64,000 bases of DNA from the NCBI GenBank assembly GCA_036873135.1, contig JAPTYO010000007.1, forward strand, positions 23,852,763 through 23,916,762. The letters run 5' to 3'. Made by a program: the position numbers and the translations under genes. Source of the stretch: Clarkia xantiana subsp. parviflora. Its lineage: Eukaryota; Streptophyta; Magnoliopsida; Myrtales; Onagraceae. Positions 34,855 to 47,926 of the stretch are shown here, one piece after another. The notes beneath the pieces are model-generated. The model worked only from the letters and a program-made list of their open reading frames with translations. It was not told the DNA's origin and ran no database searches. Position 1 is the first letter of the stretch. Every line of letters starts with the position of its first letter.

Positions 34855-37800
34855 TGACAATTTTAACATTTCCTCTAAATATTGTTTTTTAGTTTTATCT
34901 CAAATTTTCTCATGTAGCATTTTTTTATATGTAAAACATATTTAGTGGATTAGCTGTATATATTCCATGTTGACCCTCTAAATTAGATGGTTTTCTATTT
35001 TATACAATTGATGATTAGGGCAACCATTACTGAATCTCAATCTAGATTACTTGTAGTGTGATGATCATAGGGAATTGTGATACCCTTAAATGAAATGACT
35101 AGAATAGGGTTGTTATCATTTGGATTTTGTACCAACACTTATATTTTTTTGGTGATACATAGAGATCCCTACAAATCCGTAGAATCCACCACTAATTAAT
35201 GATAAATTCTTTAGGCAACAAATAATTCAAAGAGATTACTCTACCTTAAAGGAAATATAGGTTAACTTGGAAATTTCAACAAATTGCTAATTAAATATAT
35301 TTTTAAAAAATTGTTAGCTGATACAAAATTATTGCAATATACACTAGTTCTAACCTCTATCTTGGCCATAAAAAATAATTCTATCTTCTATCTAATTATT
35401 GTTAAAAGGTATTAGAACTTACATGTTGCCTATCGTCTTGCTCCATCTTTTCAACAAATTATTAGCTAAAAATTTAAGAAACTTACAATTTGTCAGCTAA
35501 ACTTTACGAAAGTTTGCAATTTACTAGCTAAATTTTAGAAAAGTTTAGAATATGAATTCTGATGATATGTGTGGGATATGTGCATGCCCATTATAGTTTA
35601 AATGCAAATTAAACAGAGTTAACAAATTATCAAAAGAGTTAAGCTTGCAAATTTATTCAGACTCTCAAAGTTGGTAATTACCCCCAAATAAATTTATACT
35701 CACATTTGGCAGACATTGTAATTCTGATGGAAAACACTTGGTTTATTTACAAGTTTGTATGGTGAAGCACAAGAAAAGAATCATGTTTTATTTTTCCTCT
35801 TTATTTGGCACAATTCACACTCATTAATGATGAATCTCACATGAATATGGTCATCCCTTCCTTATACAGCTGCTCAAACAGTCAAAGTTTAGCCAACTCT
35901 TTGTTTACGCCATTGTCATATCAACCAACCACACTGCTCCACGTGTCACTCTTTATTGATCTTTTCTTACAAGCGAAACTTTCTACTTGAATTGAATATC
36001 ATTCATCATTAGAGGCTTGTGTACAATAGATCAAAACCCTTTTTCTATAAGAAGATCAAACCCTCTACTTAATAAGTTATATGCATTATTGTTCGAGTTA
36101 ATCGGACGGACCGAACCGCATCAGCTATATAAAAGAATGGCGGGTATATAAGTGACGTATCCATGATATTTATAATAGGGGTACGTTTTATATATATATT
36201 TTTTTTTGCTAAGATTTAATGTATAACTGTATTTTATAGGACAAATTATATTAAACATACACCATGTTTTAAAAAAATGATTTTTGTTACTAACATATTT
36301 TAAAATGTACAACATGTTGCAAAACAATAATAATTGTTACTTTCTTCAATTTGTTCTCCAAAATTGTCGTTACCGTATTTCAATGTACAAATCTAACCGT
36401 GTAGTTATTAAAGTATCACAAGTAAAACACTAATGATGTATACAAATGTTACATTTGAATAAAATCGGACAAGAACCGACTGAGTATCAATTGAGTCTCA
36501 ATCGAGTCGGGACACTATTGTAACACTAGTATAAGTTATTAGGCCTTTATTTGATATTTAGAAAAATATTCAATTAATTTGTTAAATTTAAAATGTATTT
36601 GACGACAATTTTAGGCGGATGATTGAAGGAAGTACCAATTAACATTGTTTCGAAACTTCTTGTATATTTTAAAACATGTTAGCACTAAAATCTATCTTTT
36701 TCTAGTATATTGTATGATTTAGATCATTTTATTTTTTCTATTAATTTGATCTCCCGTAGGACATTATATTAATTAACTACAATTTATAGTCTATTAAAGA
36801 GTTAAATAATAACATTTACAACCATATTCTTCAAGTAAAAAACTAATGGCTAATGGCTTGAATGGGGTATCACAAAATAATAATAAAGACTTGCAAAATA
36901 ATAAATGGGTCTTAGTGTCATACACAAATATGGGAATCTTACCCGAAAAATAGTGAAGATCGGAGTGTATTTTCTTTCAGGAGTAAACCTATGGTCTTAA
37001 TAAAAATACTTGATAATGCGGTTACGTTTGTAACCACATTATTACAGATACGCTAGTAAATGAGATTGAAATCTTTAATACATCTGGAAAACACGGTTTG
37101 ACAAATTGTGACATATTTCTTAAATACACATAGTACTTCATAACATATTGTAGATCAAAAATAGGCTATTATCAAAGAACATTATGAATATCATCAACAC
37201 ATAAATAATATGTTGTTTGGTCATGTTCCAATATAGGTTCTCCAGTAAATATTATTACTAATAAGTTGTTTTAATTACTACTCACTTAATTACTTGATGA
37301 TATTCCAGCTATTATAATGATTATATATGTGTATAATTAAGTATAATTTGTGTGTGATTAAATAGGGTGGGGTGTGTTGCAATATATGATATGGTATGGT
37401 TGTGGATGTTGGGACCATATAAGTTGTTACTTTCTTTTTGCTTAGAATGTTTGCTCCACACTTAGAATAATCATTTTTATAATATAGAGTCGGTCAATAA
37501 TGAGTTATATGTTGACTATAAATATTTTTCAATTTACATGATAAAACCTAAAACGTTGATTAAGGATGAAACGATAAACCGGTTTATTGTATTATATATG
37601 GAATGGGTCCATTGGGACCATATGGCTAGCTAAGGTTGATATAGGACATGACATAAATGATTGAGAAAGGGGGGGTGTGTGTGCTCTCTACATGGGGGTG
37701 TTTCTTTCATCATACACAGACAATAGTGGATACAGCTAGGTAGCTGTTGAATGCAGGCAGCCAGCCAGTTGTATCAACTTGGCCCGACCCCTCCCATGGA

Positions 37801-37918
37801 CTCGCGAAAGAAGCTCTCTCTTTTGTCCCTTCTAGCTAGTTTATTATTATTATTATTATTATTGTTATTGGTGGTGTTTTCTTGTTCCTCCCTCTTTTAA
37901 TTTGGTGAATGAATCAAA
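33628..37918. other. Gene-poor AT-rich region
   Basis: Nothing here supports a gene. The first 350 bp are probably promoter and leader of the TPR gene, with GAGCA and GATA short repeats near 33735-33760 and 33843-33870. An AT run lies at about 34825-34852. Between 34190 and 34520 the phrases TTGTTCGACT/TTGTTAGACT with CTCAAACAT recur several times at irregular spacing. A run of about eight TTA units lies at 37843-37865. Confidence 0.5.
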
Positions 37919-38583
37919 TCTACTATCTACTACATATATAAAAGTCTCAATGGCCCTCACCCCCAAAAGTCATGTCTCTTTACATTTAAATTTTAAAACT
38001 ACTACTTCTATAAAAATCTCAATGACCCCCACCCCAAAAGTCATGTGTCTTCACATTTAAATTTTACCATAAAAAATAAAATATTTCATTAGGTGATTTT
38101 AAATATCAAAATAGTCTCTCCAATTTTAAATCTCAAAGACGTTTAGTATTGTATTAGTTAAATTTCATGCTCATTTACATGCTACGTACTACATGCATGT
38201 AATAGACTCTTTTTATTTTATTTATAAAAAAATGTCACATTGATTTGTTTCTACCATCATTTATATTACTAAGTACATACTACATACGTATCATTAGTAC
38301 ATACATATCAATGGTAAACATGCACAACATGTTCTTAATAATTAGATCATTACATCTATATGTGCGATTTTCTCATTATCGAGTGTGATATTGGTTTTTT
38401 TTTTTTTTTTGTCCCTCTCATAACCACATATTAGAATCGACACCTTAATGGAATATATTGTGGATGAAGGCTTAGTAAATTATTCAATGAATTAATGACT
38501 GCTCTAGCTTGCTTAATTTTTATTTTTAAGTATGTAAATTTGGAATTCGATAAACACGTGCATCGCACGTGTCTATTTTCTAG
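37919..38583 (+). mobile_element. Non-autonomous Helitron (665 bp)
   Basis: The element starts TCTACTATCTACTACATATA after a host A. It ends with the hairpin CACGTGCATCGCACGTG, then TCTATTTTCTAG, followed by host T. 5' TC, a hairpin about ten bases before 3' CTRR, and insertion between A and T without duplication are the defining Helitron features. Near the 5' end a block of about 85 bp (TCTCAATGGCCCTCACCCC and following) is duplicated in tandem. No Rep/helicase is present. Confidence 0.85.
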
Positions 38584-41019
38584 TATATATATATATATAA
38601 TATATGGACATTGTCAACTAATTAACAAAATTATATAACTTTAATAAATAAAATAAAATATTAAGTCAATATTTATTTACTATCTGCAGTAGTGATCAAT
38701 TAGGAACACCTACATATGATTTGACTCTAAAGTCTTAAGTTCAAATTCATTAAAGAGTCATCTCGCGGTGATCTGATTTAAATATTAAGTCTTGTCTCTC
38801 ATATACAATACAATATCAGGCAGGAGTAGAGTCGAGTAGGATTGAGATTAACATACCAGCATCTTGACTATATATACAGGCTGCTGAATGACGTTGACCG
38901 GTCCAATGCATGTGTTGTTTGTTCACTAAGTTTGATCAGAAAAAATCTCAAACTGTAAATAACAGAATCTGAAATATTACATAGCAGAATCAATATAAAT
39001 TCGTGAATGCTTATTGAATATTAAAATTTAAACACATTGTTCTGTACCTTATTATTGATCATCATTTCCACTTATATAATGAGTAGAAAAATAATATATA
39101 TATTCTCTATAGTTATCAGAAATTAGGATAATGAATTATGTCCACATGTGTCCAGTGTCCCTCTATATTCTTTGCTTGTTGGGTATGAAAACTTGGAGGC
39201 AAAGACTATACAAAGTCAGAAAGAAGAGACAACTAACTTTGAAATTGAACCAATGAAAACAAATGGATGTTAATTGGTTTATTAAGAATTCGTTTTATTT
39301 TTTTTGCCACAAGAAATTAAGTATATTTTTTCATGTAAATTAATTTGAAGCTTATTAGTTTTATGGGCAGGCAAATATGTATAAATTCACGATTATTTAT
39401 ACTTTATCAGAGTAAAAAATCATCAAAAAAATGTACACTACACTATCAAAGTATGTACTCATTTTTTTAATCTCATTTATAGCTAATAGTACCAATTTTT
39501 TCGATTTTATTTTCTTCCACTTTTCTCCTCTCATCATCATTTTCTTTGCAAAAGAACTACCACTACGGATAACATTCCTTGTGCAAAAAGCTTAGTGTGT
39601 GTGCTTTATATCTTGTATTCACTTTTGATCTACCATAAAAAAAAAAAAAAAACTCAATTTTTTAATAAGGTTAATAATTACCCAATTAATAGCTAGATTT
39701 TACATAAACGAGTAATTTGTTAGCAACATTTCTTTTGGCAAATTGTTATTGAACTTTTAGTATTGTGCAAAAAAAATAGTTTGAACTACCTACTTTTCCG
39801 TTAATATTGTACGGAAAATACTTAAAAAAATTTGTTAGAATGCCCTATACTATAATGATACAATCACATGATTTTTTTTATAAAATTAATTTTTTAAATA
39901 ACACATGTTAGAATCATGTATAAAGTGTAACCCGAAAATACCAAAAAAATTATTATAAACTTTTTTGAAATTATTTAATTTCTTTTTTGAACTTGGAGTT
40001 ATATATATATATATATATATAGTAGATAGTATATGTTTTATTTGAGAATTTTATCTATTTTATATATTTTTTAAATTAGTTTAGAATTAATCATAGTAGA
40101 ACTTGACAATGTTTTTAGTGATTTTTTAAATCATCTTCCATTCATAGTGAATAAAACAAATTGACGTAACTACCGAATTGTAATTTTATATAAAGTTCAC
40201 CAAAATCTCTCATCGAAATTGTGACTACGTGTGCTAATGCTAAAATAAAAATATAATTGAGTGGTGTGTCATAAATGGTGGATCAATCAACTACGTGGTT
40301 AATGTAATGTAACCACTCAAAATTGCCAGAATTAATGGCTTAATTATATATCGATGGGGAAAGAGCAAGATCCTTAATTGATGGACCGACTAATTAGTTC
40401 GATATGATGATTATGGAGAGGGACCACCATATTGATTCGTCGGATTAGCTAGTAATCATTATTAATAATGATTGTATCTTTCATTTAGTCAATTAATTAA
40501 ATAATTATTTATACTACCAAAAATGCTCCCACTCTCTGAGACAAGTTTGCATCGTAGGGAGCAGTATAGGGGAAACCTAAATATTCCCTAATCGTCATCA
40601 CTATTATTATCATTAGTATATGAAACAATTCATAACGTAATCGCAAGTTAACATTGGATATTATTATTGACACCCGATTAAAAACAAAGAACTAGTTTAA
40701 CAAAGTTTAACCATGGGTGTGGCTAAAATAATTCCGACTGTAATTTAAGTCATTTTCCCCGACTGTTAGATCAATCTTATAGAGATTTGTATAAAAATAG
40801 TAATTGTTTTTATCAATATCTCCTAAATTTTTATAAATTCTCTCATATGGTCTAACAATTATAGTGAGGGAACATCATTTTAGCCAAAATCTTTAACAAA
40901 AGATTTGTATAAAAAATATTAATTGTTTTAATTTATCTCTCTTAAAATCTGATACATTATCTCTCATGATCTAACGGTTGAGAAATCGGCTTGAATTAAA
41001 GTCGAATTCATTTTATTCA
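38584..41019. other. Gene-poor AT-rich region
   Basis: No gene is supported. At 38690-38860 a stretch with a tRNA-like T-arm phrase (TTAAGTTCAAATTC) and CTCGCGGTGA may be a decayed SINE. AT runs occur at 38585-38600 and 40002-40021. The phrases around 40740-40900 and 40915-41000 repeat each other (ATAAAAATAGTAATTGTTTT against ATAAAAAATATTAATTGTTT, then CTCTCATGGTCTAACAATT). Confidence 0.45.
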
Positions 41020-41228
41020 ATACCTATAACAAATCATAAATCAAGGTCAGTGGTTCAAACTTCCTCGGTGACCATGGGAAAGAAAATATATTCATAACTA
41101 ACACTTTACTCCTTACGGGTTGACCCTGGTGCGAGTGACAATTAGTATAGGTGTGGAGCAAATATAGTACGAGTGCTGCCCTACTGATGGGATCCCTAAA
41201 ACCCCTTCGTGAATTTTTTTTTTTTTTT
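41020..41228 (+). mobile_element. SINE-like element
   Basis: A box-B-like sequence GGTTCAAACTTCC lies at 41052-41064. The body continues to CCTAAAACCCCTTCGTGAA and ends in a run of 15 T at 41214-41228. A decayed relative is recognisable at about 43036-43175 by ordered shared phrases (TTGACTCGGTGTGAGTG, TATTATGGGTGCTGTCTTTC). A tRNA-type promoter box, short length, a homopolymer tail and dispersed copies fit a SINE. The 5' border is not certain. Confidence 0.5.
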
Positions 41229-41239
41229 AATCAAATAAC

Positions 41240-41455
41240 TGTTATTATGGTTCTTCGAATAACTTTCTTTTGAAATATTTTTCTTTTCTCACAGGGTGTC
41301 TTATGGCAAAGCTTAGTATAATTCTCGATCCCTTAAATTTCATTTTAAGTTTCACACATTGTAGTAATACTCTTTTCAATTCCCATGACTCAGGTGAAAT
41401 TTGAATCTGAGATCTCTTGTTAATTAAGAAATGAAACGTTTAACAACTATACCAT
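41240..41455 (-). mobile_element. SINE-like element, minus strand
   Basis: Read on the minus strand it begins with a box-A-like phrase GGTATAGTTGTTAAACG (41437-41453), followed about 35 nt later by a box-B-like AGATTCAAATTTC (41396-41408). This spacing is what a tRNA-derived SINE head should have. The downstream body to about 41240 is less clear and no tail is obvious. It lies convergent with the preceding SINE-like element. Confidence 0.4.
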
Positions 41456-41608
41456 ATTACATGATTTTTTAAATAATTTTACTATATTCATATAGTCGTG
41501 TAAATAATGCGTACAATGTATCTTCCCTTTAACATTATTCAACCACGTTCTTCATGGAACCAGTAGTGCATAATCTACATACCTTCTACACCAAGAAACG
41601 CATGAAAT

Positions 41609-42434
41609 TAGGCCTGTCAAAACGGGTCAACCAGTGACCCGTGACCACAGGTCCCACCCGTGATTGACCCGGGGTCACCACGGGTCAGGGTCGCGAATCC
41701 GTACCCGGGATCCCGGGTCACGGGTTAACCCGGGTATGACCCGTGACCCGGGTCAGCTCTGTATTAAAAAAAAAATCCCCTTTGATTAACCCTTTGATTC
41801 GATGCCCGTTACACAGAACTAGATTCCTCCAAGTATGCCACACAACAACATGCACACAGATGCCACTTACAGAAATAAGCATGTTTATAGAATTGATACG
41901 GTATTATAATAACCACAGGAATCGATGTTCGTGTTTGCGATGTTGGTGCTGCAATTCAAGAAGTCATGGAATAATATTATAATATGAAGTTGAAAACAAC
42001 GGGAAAGTGTTTCAAGGTATGCCTTATTATTACTCTTAATAGTAAATGTGTGCTCTTGTGCTTTACAACGTCAAGGTAATGCAACTTATAATCATCTGGA
42101 AATACTTTTACGGCATTGGTTGGTATTGTGATAGCTTCTTGTTGGATCATCGCTTCTAATTAAATGTGTTCTTTTGAATGGTAGTTAAAAGCAAAAGAAT
42201 CTGAGATGAGAAGCGTAAATACTAAATATAAAGCTAGCTTAAAAAAAATTACGAACGGGTCACGGGCCGGGTCACGGGTCAGAACACAAAACCCGTACCC
42301 GGCCTTATTTTAACGGGTCATTTACGGGTCAACCCGTAAATGACCCATTAGCTGATGTAGGTGCACCCGGACCCGACCCGTGACCGGGTCATTTACGGGT
42401 CGTTCACGGGTCGCGGGTTAAATTGACAGGCCTA
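41609..42434. mobile_element. hAT-like non-autonomous element (826 bp)
   Basis: The ends are TAGGCCTGTCAAAACGGG and its imperfect inverse ending TTGACAGGCCTA. An exact 8-bp duplication CATGAAAT is present at 41601-41608 and 42435-42442, the hAT target size. Both subterminal regions are packed with CGGGTCA/TGACCCG words, which pair into long hairpins. The central 41760-42240 is not palindromic and not GC-rich and may be captured foreign sequence. No transposase is seen. Confidence 0.85.
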
Positions 42435-42607
42435 CATGAAATGACGCTTAAATAATTAAATTACAAACTACTCCAAGACTTTCCTTGCCCTACAAATTTG
42501 GGATATATTTTAAATTCCGGTAGAGGATTTCTTTGCACACGTGCCTTCTTAGCCAACGTACGGATGCATAATGATTTTTCGTTTAACCGAACAAAAACCA
42601 TCCCTAA

Positions 42608-43026
42608 GAGCATCCACAGTGGTATTATGTAAAGATTACGTAAACGTGGGTCCTACATGTTTATTTAAGTAAAGTAACAAAAACTATCTACAGTGGTTTT
42701 ACATAGCATTCCTTAAATATGGGACCCACAGGTAAATTTATGTTTTTACATAAAGCATTCCTTAAATTTAAGTAATGCACTATGTATTACGTAACCAATT
42801 TTTTTTATTATAAATTAATTAATTTTATAATTAATGCTAATATCTTATTGGTAGTTGTTGGAAAATTTAATAATAAAATATATTTAAGGAATATGTTTAT
42901 GTAATACGATTGCAGAGAAAATATTTTTTACGTGTGTCTTAACTTTACGTATTACTTAAAGTGTACATAAATGTCTACGTGGCAACTTTAAAGAATACAA
43001 TTTATGTAAAACCATTGTGAATGCTC
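42608..43026 (-). mobile_element. Tourist-like MITE, copy 3
   Basis: This 419-bp copy is in the opposite orientation to copies 1 and 2, beginning GAGCATCCACAGTGG and ending CCATTGTGAATGCTC. TAA is directly repeated on both sides. It is inserted next to the decayed SINE-like sequence at 43036. Confidence 0.9.
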
Positions 43027-45064
43027 TAAGTATAGGAATTCAAACTCTATAAAAACACTGGAAATAAGAAAATATTCCTAACTAATATTTTATTTAATTG
43101 ACTCGGTGTGAGTGTTGATTATTTAGATATGAAACAAAGATATTATGGGTGCTGTCTTTCTGATATGAACTACTCTTATACAGTGGCGGATCTACATGTA
43201 GTTGAGGGGGTACCTTTAACTCTATATAATTTGTATAGATATAGTGTATATTGTAGTGTATACGTAAATTTTGCACCCCTCGCTTAAGTATGAAAAAATA
43301 CTAGTTGCACCCCCCACATAAATAAGAAAGTGTTGCAACATTAAATAGAAGTTTTATATATAATACTATTTAACATCTTATATTTATTTGTATATATTGC
43401 TCGTATGAATAAGTGTATATCTAACTATCTAGGATTCTAAGTAATAGTATATATTCATTGAAATATATATATGCAAAATCATTACCAAAGTAATCTGCAA
43501 TAGTCTTTATGTCCCTAATTTAGTTTAACGAGAGATAGTTTGATCACCAGTTTTTTATATTATATAGAAATGCTCAATCAACCGATTAAAACATGTGAAT
43601 GACATGTGAATATGTCTTATAACATATTTAACATCATTATGTCTTTAGGAAAAAAAAATACTTGTTTTTTCCAGCTAACATTAAAGGTATGTCATCCCAC
43701 CTATACATAAATTTAAGGGTCCACTTCATACAACTTGTTTGCAGGAAATCCATTGTTCATAAATTTAGTACGAGTTTTTGGCTCCTTTATTATTAAAAAT
43801 TAAAATTTTGTTAAAGATTTTGGACTATGGGCTTTAAATCTCAAAAACAATATATATATATATGTTGGAAAAATTAATAAAGCTTGAGCGGAGTATATTA
43901 GAACTCGACTCGATTAAGCAAAAAAACCCGACTTGAAAACTCGTAAGTCGGATTTGAATATTGACCGACCCGATTGCAAGTATATCACAAGTTTTTTGAG
44001 TCATTGACTGTTATTATCGCAACTAAATTAACTGAGCTACTGCAAAAAAACAAAAATTGACTAAGCCCCGAGTCCCCTGTCGAAACCATATCGAACCCAA
44101 CGAAACTGGTTACTAGGTTCGATGTAGCAAAATACATTCAAAATCGGAGTTTGATTTTGAAGAAAACTTAACTTTTTTTAAGAAAAATTGATGAAAAATA
44201 AGGAAAACGAATAGAGTATTTTAAAATTTTCATCTAAGTCTAACCAAAACAGCCACATATACAATGAGAAGTTACAAAAAAACACACGTTACCAAATTAT
44301 ACTGACAATCGTGTCGTGAGTAATCAAAACTATTATATTTTTGGCGAAAAAAACTGATATTAACCCAAATGGAAAAGCAATTAACTGAACCCAAACCCAT
44401 GAGCAGGCGCATAACTCCCTAAAAGGCTCGACCGGTTGCTGAAGACGTAGACGGATCTGTGAATGAAATCTCATACCCTAAGAGGAAGAAAGAAACAAAC
44501 TGGACGTGGACGATAAAGAAAATGCACGGATGAATTCGCCTACATATGCACCGATGTACGCATTTATCTATCTCTTTTCTTCCGATTAGTTCTTAGATCG
44601 AGTTACTTCATTCCTTTATCCATGATTTCTTTAACCACGCAAATATTATTGAATTAAATAAGAAAATGATGATTGATCATGGATTGAATTGGATTCATGG
44701 ACATCTCTTTCAAATCGGTAGGAACCCTAGCTGATTTCTTGTTCTTGATAACGGAATTAGGAATTTAGGATCATTTGTTGTTATTGTTGTTGTTGCTGGA
44801 TTGACTATTAAGTGATGTATTGTTCCGATTTTAATGGTTTGTTAGTAGGATGAACTCTTCTATATCATCTGCAAATATCATGGAGACTAGATTGATATAA
44901 TTACTGGATTGTTGGATTTATCTCTTTCAAATCGGCATAAACCCTGGATGATCTCTTGTGCTTGATAAAAGATTTAGTAATTTGGGATAATCTGTTGTTG
45001 CTGTTGCCGCCTGGAATGACTATTAAGTGATGGATTGTTCCGATTTTGATGGTTTGTTATTAGG
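43027..45064. other. Intergenic; upstream region of the F-box gene
   Basis: Contains the SINE relic (43036-43175) and, at 43870-43985, a fragment of the CTCGA-rich dispersed repeat. From 44700 to 45060 two segments resemble each other: CATCTCTTTCAAATCGGTAG with downstream TATTAAGTGATG...GGTTTGTTA, and the same phrases again at 44920-45060. The second copy ends at the F-box ATG, so the leader seems to have arisen by a tandem duplication of about 210 bp. Confidence 0.5.
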
Positions 45065-46568
45065 ATGAACTCATTTGCATCATCTGAAAAGAGCACAGGG
45101 ATTATTGTCAAATCTGATAATCCGACTACATTATGTGACTTGCCTAATGAAGTTCTTCACAAAATCTTGTGTTTACTCCCAATTCAAGAGGCACTCAAAA
45201 CTTGTGTCTTATCAAGAAGATGGGAACACCTATGGAGGTTCATGACTCGTTTGAAGTTCGTACAAGCTCAGCATATTTCAGAACAGAGAGACCATTTCAT
45301 TAACTTCGTCGACAGAGTTTGCAGTCTCCATGATCCGTGTTATCACATACAGAGTTTTGAACTTTGGTTTGATTTACACGATCACGATGCTCTTCGCATG
45401 AGTTCCATCGTAAGGGCTGTAATACCTGATGGCCACCAAATGGAAGTGATATGTTTGTGCCTCTTCAATTACTGTGAAGTTGAGCCACTTTCATTGCCTT
45501 CCTCCATCTTTAGTTCGGAAACATTGGTGCAGCTGCAACTTTCCATATACTGCTCTAAGAAAGGTACCCTTGAATTGCCTGATTCCATTTCTTTTCCAAG
45601 ACTCAAGTCATTAAATCTTGGAGGGCTCGTGTTTACGAATTTGATATCGCTTCAGAAATTGTTTTCGTGTCCTTTACTTGAGGAGTTATGTATTTGGAAG
45701 TGCTTCTCAGGGTATACAGAAACCATTATCACTATCTGTAACCCTAACCTTAAAAAGCTAACTTTGAGTGATGATATACCTCCTTTACAAGTGCACTGTG
45801 AGAATCTTAAGGAGCTAATCTTTTACGGAAACCTCTCCTATGAATTCCATATCATCAATCAGTCAATTGCCCTGAATGAGGTGGTGCTTGGGTTTGAAGA
45901 ATGGTCAGTCACAGTTCATGGATTTAGGCTCCTTGCGAGTGTGTCTAGTATGAAGAGGTTAACTCTATGCCTTGACTCTTTCAAGGTATGGTAATTCAGT
46001 TAGGTTGATATAGTTTTTTATTTCAACATGGTGTAATTGACATTGTTCATAATCATCATGATCAGGTTTTAGATCCATTGGGTCAATTTTCCGGACGGCT
46101 TCGGTTTGATAATCTTATTGAGTTATCTTTGACTGGATTCGTGTCATTGGGTGTAATCACTCAAACAATGTTGATAAACTCCCCTTCTCTACAGACTCTT
46201 ACCTTTTGGGTAAAACGCAATGTCATTTTTCATAATTTTTAATCATTATATATAAGTTTTTATTTGTTCAACATTGTGAAGTGTATTATTCTGATATATA
46301 TCAGGGAGTTTGGGAACGACCCCCGCTCGAATCATCTGTTCTGCTAAATCCAGTGCCAAATTGCTTCAAGACGCATCTGAAGAAGATTTCGGTGTTTGTT
46401 AATGGAGTGGGAGATGTTGATTTCGTGGGGACGTTGCTAGAGATTGGGCAAGTGTTGGAGGAAGTGGTTTTACAGGTTCCATGTTCAAGTCTTGGAGGAG
46501 ACACGGTGATAGAAATGGTGAAGAAGCTGCCCAAAGCTTCAGAAAACTGTAGATTGTCTTGGAACTGA
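45065..46568 (+). CDS. F-box/LRR-repeat protein (FBD-type family)
   Basis: The model has three exons, 45065-45985, 46066-46209 and 46305-46568, all phase 0, giving 442 residues. The F-box lies at about residues 23-65 (LCDLPNEVLHKILCLLPIQE then CVLSRRWEHLWRF), with the conserved LP, I, L and W positions. Leucine-rich repeats follow (LPDSISFPRLKSLNLGGLVF, LFSCPLLEELCIWKC, NLKKLTLSD). The C-terminal exon (FKTHLKKISVFVNG, LEEVVLQVP, KLPKAS) has the layout of an FBD domain. Such proteins are the substrate-binding subunits of SCF ubiquitin ligases, docking on SKP1/ASK through the F-box. The target is unknown; this is a very large, fast-evolving plant family. The ATG at 45065 gives a normal distance to the F-box. 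Confidence 0.9.
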
Positions 46569-47263
46569 AAGAGACCAAATTTATTTTGTTGTTTAAAAAT
46601 ATTACCATACATGATAAGAGACAAATTTGAGTTTGTATGGATTTTTGCATAGTAATTTAGCTATGCTAGTGGTAATTAGGGCTGAGCATGGGACAGATGG
46701 GCGGGGTTTTTCTAAAAAATGGCCCAAGCCCTAAAACTAGGGCCACTTAATGGCTGTCCCGAGCCCTATCCCGAGCCCTAGCTAGTAGGAAAAGGCCCGC
46801 CCGTCACGGGCCTACAGGGACTAGGGACAGACCCAAATTCCCATCCAAGTTCAAAAAAAAAAAAATCATACTCAATTTAATTAAACCATAACCAAACATA
46901 GAACAACAACAAAGTTCAGCACATACCACAAAATTCACCATAAAACACCAAAATCACTCAGAACACCAAGTTCAACACATAACTTGGTTCTCCAAAATAG
47001 TTCACCAATGACTCCAAAACTAAGTTTTACCAAGACTCTAACACAAAGTCACCAACAATTCTGACATAACAAGTTACAAATACAAATCCCAGATCAAATG
47101 GAGTCATCACTAAAGTTAACTTAACTAACTATAGTTTATAGCTGATTAGTTAGCAAAAAGGGACGGGACGGGTCTTTTGGGACTTCGTAAAAAATCCCTA
47201 GTCCTAGCCCTATCCCTAGTTGAGAAGAAAAATCCCGCCCATTAGGGCTTGGTTACATTTTTG

Positions 47264-47268
47264 GGACG
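47264..47268. repeat. Target-site duplication of the Tat element, left
   Basis: GGACG directly before the left LTR, repeated exactly at 58204-58208 after the right LTR. Five bases is the normal size for Ty3/gypsy integrase. Confidence 0.9.
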
Positions 47269-47914
47269 TGTTGGATCACGGCGGAAACTCCGGTTACGGT
47301 GACGGATTCCTTAGCTCCTCGCAATCCTGCAGAAGGGGATAGAGGGCAGTGGCCCAGAATCCCTCTCCGATGCTTAACGTAAGTATGGCGATCAACAGAA
47401 TAGGCAAGCAATGTCAATGTGTGTAAAACGTAACCTTAATCTGGAATAACTTCCCTCCTTTTATAGAGGGAGGCTATCCCAGTTACCTGATTAGGTGGTT
47501 GGATCGTGATCCGCTATCCCACGTATCTCGCCATATATTCTGCCCTGTATCTCGTACAGTTATTCGTATCCCGCATATCTCGCCCATTATACCACTACTG
47601 TAACCGTGGCGAGATTTCCGGGATTGTGCTCTTACTGGCGAGTCTCGATCGTTATCGGAGACTCCCAAGTTACATCGTTTGAGGATTCGGTGTCGGGGAG
47701 TGGTGTCAACTCCCATATCGGGACCGACTACGTCCAGGTCCGATATCTTCGGGACTCTTCCCTGTCGGAGCCATACTTGCTCGGGGCCATTCAATATCGG
47801 GGCCTCCTTCCGTCGGAGCCCTTAGCCTTCCAGCAGCCCAGCTCCTAGCCCACTAGGCCTAGTCGCCGTTAGTCAATCGTTAAGGGGCCTAACGGCCTTC
47901 GCCAGGGCCCATCA
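47269..47914 (-). repeat. 3' LTR of the Tat element
   Basis: 646 bp, plus-strand ends TGTTGGATC and GCCCATCA. It matches the right LTR except at two sites. It contains a minus-strand TATAAAA at 47459-47465. Confidence 0.95.
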
Positions 47915-47926
47915 TTTGCCCCCAAG
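47915..47926 (-). promoter_or_regulatory. Polypurine tract of the Tat element
   Basis: On the minus strand the sequence reads TTGGGGGCAAA immediately before the 3' LTR start TGATGGGCC. Position and purine content fit the plus-strand primer site for reverse transcription. Confidence 0.75.

Noticed and set aside
41052..41064. Possible tRNA gene
   Set aside because: Only a box-B-like phrase is present; no cloverleaf can be folded. The context fits a SINE. No true tRNA or rRNA gene was found in the window.
47483..47848. Open frames inside the left LTR (repeated at 57772-58137)
   Set aside because: They are identical in both LTRs simply because the LTRs are copies; no domain and no initiation context.
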